A DNA stretch of 64,000 nt from Nocardioides pini (GTDB lineage Bacteria; Actinomycetota; Actinomycetes; Propionibacteriales; Nocardioidaceae): positions 1 through 64,000 of the forward strand of contig NZ_JAPPUX010000008.1 of NCBI RefSeq assembly GCF_026712185.1, read 5' to 3'. Of the stretch, positions 48,934 to 57,589 are shown one piece after another. The notes beneath the pieces are model-generated. The model was given only the letters and a program-made list of their open reading frames with translations. It made no database searches and was not told the origin of the DNA. Each line of letters starts with the position of its first letter. The stretch's first letter is position 1. The translations under genes were made by a program, and so were the position numbers.

Positions 48934-49203
48934 TCAGCCGGTGACCTGGAACGACGAGGCGCCGCTCGGCGCCGCGTCGCGGACGGCGACGTCGCGCACC
49001 CGAGCGGACGGCGGCCCGTGCCGGCACCACTCCACGAGCGCGTCGACGGCGTCGTCCTCCCCCTCGGCGTGCACCAGCACGGTGCCGTCGACCTCGTTGC
49101 GCACCCAGCCCGTGACGCCGAGCTGCTGGGCCCGCTCCTGGGTGTGCCACCGGAACGCCACGCCCTGCACCTGACCGGTCACCCGCAACTGGATCGCCTT
49201 CAT
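48934..49203 (-). CDS. acyP: Acylphosphatase
   Basis: An 89-residue enzyme that hydrolyses acyl-phosphates. The signature VTGQVQGVAFRWHTQERAQQ is near residues 8-27, with the phosphate-binding Arg in FRW, and GWVRNEVDGTVLVHAEG near 32-48 holds the catalytic Asn. Length is normal. ATG 49203 begins the family sequence; the larger frame to 49359 is not supported. Single gene. Confidence 0.95.
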   Translation of the reverse strand: MKAIQLRVTGQVQGVAFRWHTQERAQQLGVTGWVRNEVDGTVLVHAEGEDDAVDALVEWCRHGPPSARVRDVAVRDAAPSGASSFQVTG

Positions 49204-49268
49204 GCCCCCATCCTGCCCCTCCCGCCGGGCGGTCCTCGGCGCTGGCGCCGGGTGAGAGGCTGGCCCGG

Positions 49269-50720
49269 ATGACGCAGGACGAGCAGGCCGCGCGCACGAG
49301 CCGCGACGAGACGGCGTACGAGCCCGACCCCCGTCGGTGGCGCGTGCTGGCCGTGTCACTGGTCGTGGGCTTCATGTCGCTGCTCGACGTCACGATCGTC
49401 AACGTCGCCGTGCCGTCCATCCGCGCCGGGCTCGACACCTCGGCCGCGACCATCCAGTGGGTGGTGTCGGGCTACGCGCTGGCCTTCGGCATGACCCTCG
49501 TCGCCGGCGGCCGCCTCGGCGACGCGCACGGCCGGCGCCGGATGATGACGATCGGGCTGATCGGCTTCGTCCTCTCCAGCGCCGCCGTCGGGCTCGCACC
49601 CAACGCGGCCGCCATCGTGCTCGCCCGCCTCGTGCAGGGCGCGAGCGCCGGCCTGCTCACCCCGCAGAACTCCGGTCTCATCCAGCAGCTCTTCCGCGGC
49701 GCCGAGCGCGGCCGGGCCTTCGGCATGTTCGGCTTCACCGTGGCCGTGGCGTCGGCGACCGGGCCCCTCATCGGCGGCCTGCTGATCGGCCTGCTCGGCG
49801 AGGAGAACGGCTGGCGGTCCCTCTTCCTCATCAACGTGCCGATCGGCCTCGTGGCGCTCGTGCTGATCCGCCGGCTCGTGCCGGACAACACCGTCGGCGC
49901 CGGCCCCGAGGGGGCACCGAAGGACTCCCGCATCGACCTCGTCGGCGCGGTCCTGCTGGGCCTGGCCGTGCTGGCGGTGTTGTTCCCGCTGATCAGCCTC
50001 GAGGGCGGCGCCGGCCTGCCGCTGGTCGTGCTGATCGCCTTCCCGCCACTGGCGTGGGCGTTCGTGCGGTGGGAGGCGCGGACCGTCCGGATGGACCGGC
50101 CGCCGCTGCTCGACGTGTCGCTGCTGCGCGGCCTGCCCGGCTACGCCAACGGCCTGCTCGTCGGGACGCTCTACTTCACCGGCTTCACCGGCATCTTCCT
50201 GGTGCTGTCGGTCCACCTGCAGGAGGGCGAGGGCTTCTCACCGCTGCAGGCCGCCCTGCTGATGACGCCGTTCGCCGTCGGCGCCGCCACCACCTCACCG
50301 CTCGCCGGCCGGCTCGTGGGCCAGCTCGGGCGGCGGGTGACCCTGGTCGCGCTCGGGGTGATGATGACCGGCACGGCGCTCGCGGCGTGGCTGGTGACCT
50401 CGCCCTTCGACACCCTGTGGTGGACCCTCGCGCCCGCGATGTTCCTCGCCGGCGTCGGCGGCGGTGGCGTCATCTCCCCGAACTTCACGCTCTCCCTCGC
50501 CGAGGTGCCGCCCGCGATGGGTGGCGCGGCGGGTGGTGCGCTGCAGACCGGCCAGCGGATCGGGTCGGCCCTCGGCGCGGCCCTGCTGATGACCGTCTAC
50601 CAGGCCGCCGCCTCCGTGACCTCGGCGCCGGTCGCGGCCCGGGCGGCCCTGCTGGCCGCGCTCGCGGTGCTCTCGCTCGCGTTCGCCGCCGCCGTCCGCT
50701 CCTGGCGGCTCGGCGACTGA
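49269..50720 (+). CDS. EmrB/QacA-type (DHA2) MFS transporter
   Basis: A 483-residue, 14-helix exporter. Helix 1 holds FMSLLDVTIVNVAVPSI near residues 36-52 and motif A is GGRLGDAHGRRRMM near 80-93. The family motif C in helix 5 (VASATGPLIGGLLIG) is present. It probably expels drugs or other organic compounds using protons. No regulator gene is adjacent; the closest genes are acylphosphatase and purB. ATG 49269 is the first in-frame start after the acylphosphatase promoter region. One of three DHA2-type exporters in the window. Confidence 0.9.
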   Translation: MTQDEQAARTSRDETAYEPDPRRWRVLAVSLVVGFMSLLDVTIVNVAVPSIRAGLDTSAATIQWVVSGYALAFGMTLVAGGRLGDAHGRRRMMTIGLIGFVLSSAAVGLAPNAAAIVLARLVQGASAGLLTPQNSGLIQQLFRGAERGRAFGMFGFTVAVASATGPLIGGLLIGLLGEENGWRSLFLINVPIGLVALVLIRRLVPDNTVGAGPEGAPKDSRIDLVGAVLLGLAVLAVLFPLISLEGGAGLPLVVLIAFPPLAWAFVRWEARTVRMDRPPLLDVSLLRGLPGYANGLLVGTLYFTGFTGIFLVLSVHLQEGEGFSPLQAALLMTPFAVGAATTSPLAGRLVGQLGRRVTLVALGVMMTGTALAAWLVTSPFDTLWWTLAPAMFLAGVGGGGVISPNFTLSLAEVPPAMGGAAGGALQTGQRIGSALGAALLMTVYQAAASVTSAPVAARAALLAALAVLSLAFAAAVRSWRLGD

Positions 50721-50744
50721 CGAGCACGGTCCGTCAGCGATCCC

Positions 50745-50764
50745 CGGGGCAGCCGCCGGCCCCG
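50745..50764 (+). terminator. Short hairpin behind the MFS gene
   Basis: CGGGGC (50745-50750) and GCCCCG (50759-50764) form a 6-bp GC stem with an 8-nt loop, 25 nt after the stop. Confidence 0.4.
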
Positions 50765-50782
50765 AACGGTGGCAACTTGTCT

Positions 50783-50853
50783 GGGAAGTCCGACACTTGT
50801 AGGCCGGTACAACCCCCACCATGTGGCGGACTCCCCGCTCGAGCGGGGACTCC
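50783..50853 (-). repeat. Conserved intergenic element behind the purA-purD-DUF402-purB operon, copy B
   Basis: Aligns over its whole length with 37320-37389. It contains AGTCCG (50787-50792) complementary to CGGACT (50827-50832) and a perfect CCCCGCTCGAGCGGGG palindrome (50833-50848). In copy A the first pair appears changed but partly compensated, hinting at conserved RNA pairing. It lies 20 nt beyond the purB stop, on the same strand relation as copy A to its operon. Confidence 0.6.
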
Positions 50854-50873
50854 AACCACGAGGCACGATGATG

Positions 50874-52292
50874 TCAGAGGATCGCGCCCGGGGAGTACGC
50901 CGCCGCGGCGGGGTGGGCCGCCGCGAGCGCCTCGACCAGGGCGACGACCGCGCGGGTCTGGGCGACGGCCGCGCCGGTGAACTCGATCGGGTCGGCGACG
51001 AGGGCGTCGATCTGCTCGCGGGTGAGTCCGAGCCGCTCGTCGGCGGCCAGCTTGGCGAAGACGTCGTTGTCGGCCTGACCGGCGCGCATCGCGAGCGCGG
51101 TGCCGACGGCGGCCTCCTTGATCGCCTCGTGCGCCGCCTCGCGGCCGACGCCGTTGCGGACCGCCGCCATCAGCACCTTCGTCGTGGTGAGGAACGGCAG
51201 GTAGCGGTCGAGCTCGCGCTGGATGACCGCGGGGAACGCGCCGAACTCGTCGAGCACCGTCAGGAAGGTCTGGAACAGCCCGTCGGTGGCGAAGAACGCG
51301 TCGGGCAGGGCGACGCGGCGCACGACCGAGCAGGAGACGTCGCCCTCGTTCCACTGGTCGCCGGCGAGCTCGCTGACCATCGACAGGTGGCCGCGGACGA
51401 TGACGGCGAGGCCGTTGACGCGCTCGCAGGAGCGCGTGTTCATCTTGTGCGGCATGGCCGACGAGCCGACCTGGCCCTCCTTGAAGCCCTCCGTCACGAG
51501 CTCGTGGCCGGCCATCAGCCGCACGGTCGTGGCGAGGTTGGACGGGCCGCTGACGAGCTGCACGAGCGCGGAGACGACCTCGAAGTCCAGCGAGCGCGGG
51601 TAGACCTGGCCGACGCTGGTGAGGACCTCGTCGAAGCCGAGGTGGCGCGCGACCCGCTGCTCGAGCTCCTCGAGCCGGGAGGCGTCGCCGTCGAGCAGGT
51701 CGAGCATGTCCTGGGCGGTGCCCATCGGCCCCTTGATGCCCCGCAGCGGGTAGCGGGCGAGGAGCTCCTCGATGCGCTGGACCGCGATCAGCATCTCGTC
51801 GGCGACGGTCGCGAAGCGCTTGCCGAGGGTGGTGGCCTGGGCGGCGACGTTGTGCGAGCGGCCGGCCATGACGGTGGCCTCGTGCTCGGCGGCGAGCCGG
51901 CCGAGGCGGACGAGGGCGGCGACGGCGCGGTCGCGCACCACCTCGAGCGAGCGGCGTACCTGCAGCTGCTCGACGTTCTCGGTCAGGTCGCGCGAGGTCA
52001 TCCCCTTGTGGATGTGCTCGTGGCCGGCGAGGGCGGAGAACTCCTCGATCCGCGCCTTCACGTCGTGGCGGGTGACCCGCTCACGTGCGGCGATCGAGTC
52101 GAGGTCGACCTTGTCGACCACCGACTCGTAGGCCTCCACGACGCCCTCGGGCACGTCGATGCCGAGGTCACGCTGGGCCTTCAGCACCGCGACCCAGAGC
52201 TGCCGCTCGAGGACGATCTTGTGCTCGGGCGACCAGATCTCGGCGAGATCGGCGCCGGCGTAGCGGGTGGCCAGGACGTTCGGGACGCTCAC
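50874..52292 (-). CDS. purB: Adenylosuccinate lyase
   Basis: A 472-residue fumarase-superfamily lyase acting twice in purine synthesis: SAICAR to AICAR, and adenylosuccinate to AMP. The flexible signature loop GSSAMPHKMNTRS is near residues 276-288, and GRSHNVAAQATTLGKRFATV near 149 carries the catalytic His region. The GTG start overlaps the DUF402 stop by 4 nt and is preceded by GGGAGA. Last gene of purA-purD-DUF402-purB. Confidence 0.96.
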   Translation of the reverse strand: MSVPNVLATRYAGADLAEIWSPEHKIVLERQLWVAVLKAQRDLGIDVPEGVVEAYESVVDKVDLDSIAARERVTRHDVKARIEEFSALAGHEHIHKGMTSRDLTENVEQLQVRRSLEVVRDRAVAALVRLGRLAAEHEATVMAGRSHNVAAQATTLGKRFATVADEMLIAVQRIEELLARYPLRGIKGPMGTAQDMLDLLDGDASRLEELEQRVARHLGFDEVLTSVGQVYPRSLDFEVVSALVQLVSGPSNLATTVRLMAGHELVTEGFKEGQVGSSAMPHKMNTRSCERVNGLAVIVRGHLSMVSELAGDQWNEGDVSCSVVRRVALPDAFFATDGLFQTFLTVLDEFGAFPAVIQRELDRYLPFLTTTKVLMAAVRNGVGREAAHEAIKEAAVGTALAMRAGQADNDVFAKLAADERLGLTREQIDALVADPIEFTGAAVAQTRAVVALVEALAAAHPAAAAYSPGAIL

Positions 52293-52843
52293 GTCCCGAT
52301 TCTCCCATCCGCGAGGGCCCAGCCGTCCCACGGTGCCCACCAGCGGTCGTCGCGCTGGAGGAGGTCGGCGACCTCGGCCGCGGCGTCGAGCGTCGCGAGC
52401 AGCTCGTCCGCGGTGATCCGGTTGCCGGTCATGCTCGGCGCCAGGTGCTCCACGTCCTTCCACCGCCAGTCGCCGTCGGGCGCGATGACGATGTCGAGCT
52501 GGAGGTCGTTGACCTCGACCCCGTCGGCGGTGCGGTGGACCGGGGTCTCGAAGTTGACGTACCAGTGCAGGAAGGCGCCGTCGGCGTCGAAGAACTTCCA
52601 CACCGAGTACCAGTCGTGGGTCCGGCGGAGCTTCAGCACGCTCGTGCCGGTCCAGGCCTCGAGGTGGCCCCAGGGGTGCGGCACCGGGTGCTCCGGGAAG
52701 GCCATCGGCGTGCCGTCGGGCATCACCGTCGCCAGCACCAGGCCGTCGTCGCCGACGACGCGCTCGTCCCACGACGCCCACTCGGCACCGTGGAGGACCT
52801 CGCGGACCCGCACGTCGGACCCGGCCGCGAACGGCTCAGCCAC
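52289..52843 (-). CDS. DUF402 (FomD/Ntdp-like) protein
   Basis: A 184-residue protein of the DUF402 fold. WYVNFETPVHRTADGVEVND near residues 93-112, then LQLDIVIAPDGDWRWKD near 113-129, carry the conserved acidic residues that bind divalent metal. Characterised relatives hydrolyse nucleoside di/triphosphates (Ntdp) or nucleotide-activated intermediates (FomD). Embedded between purD (8-nt overlap) and purB (4-nt overlap), it is co-translated with AMP-branch enzymes. A role in nucleotide clean-up is plausible but unproven. Confidence 0.82.
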   Translation of the reverse strand: MAEPFAAGSDVRVREVLHGAEWASWDERVVGDDGLVLATVMPDGTPMAFPEHPVPHPWGHLEAWTGTSVLKLRRTHDWYSVWKFFDADGAFLHWYVNFETPVHRTADGVEVNDLQLDIVIAPDGDWRWKDVEHLAPSMTGNRITADELLATLDAAAEVADLLQRDDRWWAPWDGWALADGRIGT

Positions 52844-54100
52844 GAGACGCGGCTCCCTCGACCACGCCGAGCGGCTCGGCGGCGATGTCGCGGCGCCACT
52901 GGGCGCCCGGGAAGCCGATGGTCGCGATGCCCTCGTACGCCTTGGCGCGGGCGTCGGCGACGTCGGTGCCGGTCGCCCGGACGGCGAGCACCCGACCGCC
53001 CGCGGTCACCAGGCCGGCGTCGGTCCGTGCGGTGCCGGCGTGGATGACGTCGACGTCGTCCTCGACGGCCAGCGTCTCGGTGCCGACGATGACGTCGCCC
53101 GTGCTCGAGCCCTCGGGGTAGCCGGCGCTGGCCATCACCACCGAGACCGACGCGCCGTCGGCGAAGGTCGGCGCGGGGACGGCCGAGAGGTCGCCGTCGG
53201 ACGCCGCGCGCAGCAGGGTGCCGAGCGGGGAGGTCAGCAGCGCGAGCACCGGCTGCACGTCGGGGTCACCGAAGCGGCAGTTGAACTCGATGACCTTCGG
53301 GCCGGCCGCGGTCAGCGCGAGCCCGACGTAGAGGCAGCCGACGAACGGCGCGCCGCGCCGCCGCATCTCGGCCAGCGTCGGGGCGACCACCTCGGCCATC
53401 ACGGTGTCGACGATGCCGTCGGGCAGCCAGCTCAACGGGGCGTAGGAGCCCATGCCCCCGGTGTTCGGTCCGCGACCGCCGTCGAAGATGCGCTTGAAGT
53501 CCTGCGCCGGGAGCAGGGGGCGCCCGACGGTGCCGTCGCAGACGACGAAGATCGAGAACTCGGGCCCGTCGAGGAACTCCTCGACGACGACCCGTCCGCA
53601 CCCGGCCGCGTGGGCGAGGGCCTCGGCGCGGTCGGTGGTGACGACGACGCCCTTGCCCGCTGCGAGCGCGTCGTCCTTGACGACGTAGGGCGCACCGAAG
53701 GCGTCGAGCGCCACGGCGACCTCGTCGGGCGTCGTGCAGGTGCGGGACCCGGCCGTCGGCACACCGGCCGCGGCCATGACCTCCTTCGAGAAGGCCTTCG
53801 ACCCCTCGAGCCGGGCCGCGTCACGGGACGGGCCGAACACCGCGACGCCCGCCGCGCGCACCGCGTCCGCGACGCCGGCGACGAGCGGGGCCTCCGGCCC
53901 GACGACCACGAGGTCGGCGCCGATCGAGGTGGCGAGGGCGGCGACCGCCTGGCCGTCCATCGGGTCGACGGGGTGGAGCGTGGCGACCTCCCCGATGCCG
54001 GGGTTGCCGGGGGCGGCGTGCACCTCGGTCACCGCCGGGTCGGCGGCCAGCGCGAGCGCGAGGGCGTGCTCGCGGCCGCCGGTCCCGACGACCAGGGTCC

Positions 54101-54104
<4 letters not shown>
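52836..54104 (-). CDS. purD: Phosphoribosylamine--glycine ligase (GAR synthetase)
   Basis: A 422-residue ATP-grasp enzyme for step 2 of purine synthesis. VLVVGTGGREHAL-type start (residues 3-14), the ATP-grasp core KDDALAAGKGVVV near 139-151, and the signature GPNTGGMGSYAPLSWLPDG near 208-226. IEFNCRFGDPDVQ near 267 is conserved. GTG 54104 overlaps the purA stop by 4 nt. The C-terminal end overlaps the DUF402 gene by 8 nt. Confidence 0.96.
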
Positions 54105-55384
<1,280 letters not shown>

Positions 55385-55420
55385 CTCAGCCCTCCTCTGT
55401 CTTCACGGCAGAAATGACAA

Positions 55421-55445
55421 AACCCCGGCACAAGGCACCGGGGCT
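55421..55445 (-). terminator. Hairpin with T-run in the purA leader
   Basis: On the minus strand AGCCCCGG and CCGGGGTT enclose a 9-nt loop, followed by TTTTG. A TAACGT box (55457-55462) just upstream would start transcription only a few bases before it. It is either an attenuator-type element for purA or a terminator for antisense readthrough from the HTH gene at 56424. Confidence 0.5.
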
Positions 55446-55490
55446 CTTGCGGCGCCACGTTACCGCACGGGGGTCGGCTAGGGTCCGCAC

Positions 55491-56405
55491 GTGCGCTCCT
55501 TGCTGGTCATCACCAACTCCGACGCCGGCACCTCCGACGAGGAGCGGCTGGCCGAGGCCCTCGTCGTCCTCAGGGAGAAGGCGTCGGTCGAGGTCGCCAA
55601 GACGTCCAACCCGGGCGAGCTCGACGGCGTGCTCCACCGCGCCGGTGGCCGTACGGTCGTGGTGGCCGGTGGTGACGGCAGCCTGCACGCGGTCGTGACG
55701 GCGCTGCACAAGCGTCACGAGCTCGGCCAGACGATCCTGGCGCTCCTCCCGATGGGCACCGGCAACGACTTCGCGCGGGGCAACGACATCCCGCTCGACG
55801 TCGAGGACGCGGCCCGGCTCGTGCTGACGGGCGAGCCCCGCGAGGTCGACCTCATCATCGACGAGACCGGCAACGTCGTGGTCAACAACGTGCACGTCGG
55901 CGTCGGCGCGCAGGCCAGCCGCAAGGGCGCGAAGTGGAAGACCCGGCTCGGCGCCGTCGGCGTCGGCAAGGTCAACCTCGGCAAGCTCGGCTACCCGATC
56001 GGTGCCGCCCTCTCGGCGTTCCACCCGCCCAGCTGGCGCCTGCGCGTGGAGCTCGACGGCGAGGTCGTCAACGACGTCGACCGGCCGGTGCTGATGGTGG
56101 CCATCGGCAACGGCGGCAACGTCGGCGGCGGCACCGAGCTCAACCCCGACGCCGACACCGAGGACGGGCTGCTCGACGTGATGATCAGCCGCGCCGTCAA
56201 GCCGAGCGCCAAGCTCGGCTACGTCCTGCGGCTGCGCAAGGGCGAGCACGACCAGCGCGACGACGTGGCGACCCTCCGCGGCACGTCGGTGAAGGTGAGC
56301 GGCGACGAGTTCTGGCTGTCCGCCGACGGCGAGATCTCCGGCCCCGAGCGCAGCCGCAGCTGGCGCCTCGAGCGCGCGGCGTACACCATGATCCTGCCGC
56401 GCTGA
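55491..56405 (+). CDS. Diacylglycerol kinase-family lipid kinase
   Basis: A 304-residue DagK/YegS-type kinase. The nucleotide motif VVVAGGDGSLHAVV is near residues 56-69 and LLPMGTGNDFARG near 85-97. VHVGVGAQASRKGAKWKTRL near 127 and the late DGLLDVMI are conserved. It should phosphorylate diacylglycerol or a related lipid at the membrane face. GTG 55491 has TAGGGT at 55479-55484 with a 6-nt gap, so the mRNA is probably leaderless. Divergent from purA, with overlapping promoters. Confidence 0.9.
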   Translation: MRSLLVITNSDAGTSDEERLAEALVVLREKASVEVAKTSNPGELDGVLHRAGGRTVVVAGGDGSLHAVVTALHKRHELGQTILALLPMGTGNDFARGNDIPLDVEDAARLVLTGEPREVDLIIDETGNVVVNNVHVGVGAQASRKGAKWKTRLGAVGVGKVNLGKLGYPIGAALSAFHPPSWRLRVELDGEVVNDVDRPVLMVAIGNGGNVGGGTELNPDADTEDGLLDVMISRAVKPSAKLGYVLRLRKGEHDQRDDVATLRGTSVKVSGDEFWLSADGEISGPERSRSWRLERAAYTMILPR

Positions 56406-56423
56406 CCCGCCCCGGCCCGGCCG

Positions 56424-57413
56424 TCAGAGCCAGCCGCGCCGGACCGCCTCCACGCCCGCCTGGAAGCGGGTGTCCACCCCGAGCTCGGTCATCAGGGCCG
56501 CGATGCGGCGCCGGACGGTGCGCAGGCCGATGCCGAGCTTGCGGGCGATGACCTCGTCGGTGGCGCCGGCCATCAGCTGCTCGAGCAGGAACTGCCTCCC
56601 GTCGCGGCCGACCCGACCGGCCTCGAGCTCGGGCATCGGCGCGGCCCGGTCCCACAGCGACTCGAACCACATCGTCAGCACCGCGACGATCGAGCGCTGG
56701 CGCACGTGCACCCGCGGCTCGTCGGTGAAGCCGATGGGCTCGGGGATCACCGCGTGGGTGTCGCCGAAGATGAACATCCGGGTGGGCACCTCGGAGATGA
56801 TCCGCACCTGCTCCCCCAGCCCGGCCCGCACGCGGAGGGCCTCCGGCGCCTCGGTCAGCGCCCGGGCGGGGTAGATCGCGCGCGAGCGGCGACCGGTCGC
56901 CATCGCCTCGGCGAGCAGCTCGCTCACCTGCGACTCACGGGGCATCGCCCAGGCGTCGGGACGCAGCCACAGCATGTCGCCGCGGCTGGTGCGCAGCATC
57001 AGCTGCAGGAGCTCCAGCGGGTTGCCACCCGAGCTCAGCTCCCCGTCGAGGGGGTGGACCTCGGTGACGTGCCCCGGGTCGGGACGCGTCGTCGAGGCGA
57101 CCAGGTGCGGCACCGCGCTCGAGAGCTCGGCCAGCATGGCCGCCGCCGACGCAGCCGACCGCGCCTGGCGCAGCACGAGCGCGGAGACGGCCTCGGCGAG
57201 CGCCGGGACCACGATCCGGTCGTCGGACACGATCACGAGTCCCCGCTCGATCAGCGGGGCGAGGCTGCGCATCAGCTGCTCGGGAGGCTCCTGCACCAGC
57301 CGCGCGACCCCGGTGACCGTGTGCCCGGACACCGGGGCCAGGCGGAAGTAGAGCTGCTCGGTCCGACGGTCGAGGCCGAGGGCCGCGAGGACGGAGGACG
57401 GGTCGCCGGGCAT
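56424..57413 (-). CDS. HTH regulator with TrmB-like N-terminus and LuxR-type C-terminal HTH
   Basis: A 329-residue protein. Residues 1-80 look like a winged helix (VLAALGLDRRTEQLYFRL near 8-25, RSLAPLIERGLVIVSDDRIV near 49-68). The middle ~170 residues resemble the PLD-like ligand domain of TrmB-type regulators. The C-terminal LuxR HTH contains ATDEVIARKLGIGLRTVRRR near 280-299. Similar proteins regulate peptide or secondary-metabolite responses. A TAAACT box sits 6 nt before the ATG (57420-57425), and a palindrome directly behind it suggests autoregulation. Confidence 0.75.
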   Translation of the reverse strand: MPGDPSSVLAALGLDRRTEQLYFRLAPVSGHTVTGVARLVQEPPEQLMRSLAPLIERGLVIVSDDRIVVPALAEAVSALVLRQARSAASAAAMLAELSSAVPHLVASTTRPDPGHVTEVHPLDGELSSGGNPLELLQLMLRTSRGDMLWLRPDAWAMPRESQVSELLAEAMATGRRSRAIYPARALTEAPEALRVRAGLGEQVRIISEVPTRMFIFGDTHAVIPEPIGFTDEPRVHVRQRSIVAVLTMWFESLWDRAAPMPELEAGRVGRDGRQFLLEQLMAGATDEVIARKLGIGLRTVRRRIAALMTELGVDTRFQAGVEAVRRGWL

Positions 57414-57424
57414 GGTGGCAGTTT

Positions 57425-57439
57425 AGTGCCATCGGCACT
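57425..57439 (-). promoter_or_regulatory. Palindrome at the promoter of the HTH regulator
   Basis: AGTGCC-ATC-GGCACT is a perfect 6-bp inverted repeat. Its first base is shared with the TAAACT -10 box on the minus strand (57420-57425), and the rest occupies the spacer. Binding there should block the promoter. Confidence 0.5.
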
Positions 57440-57589
57440 CAGGATCCGCTTGGCAACGAACGGCCAGTCGATACTGTCCTCGCCGGCCGCCGCGGGGGTG
57501 TGCGGCTGGGCCCGCTCCTCGGAGCACGGCGTCGGAGCCGCCACGGGGGTCGGCTCCGGCGCCATACGGCGTCCCTTAGCCTTGCGCGC

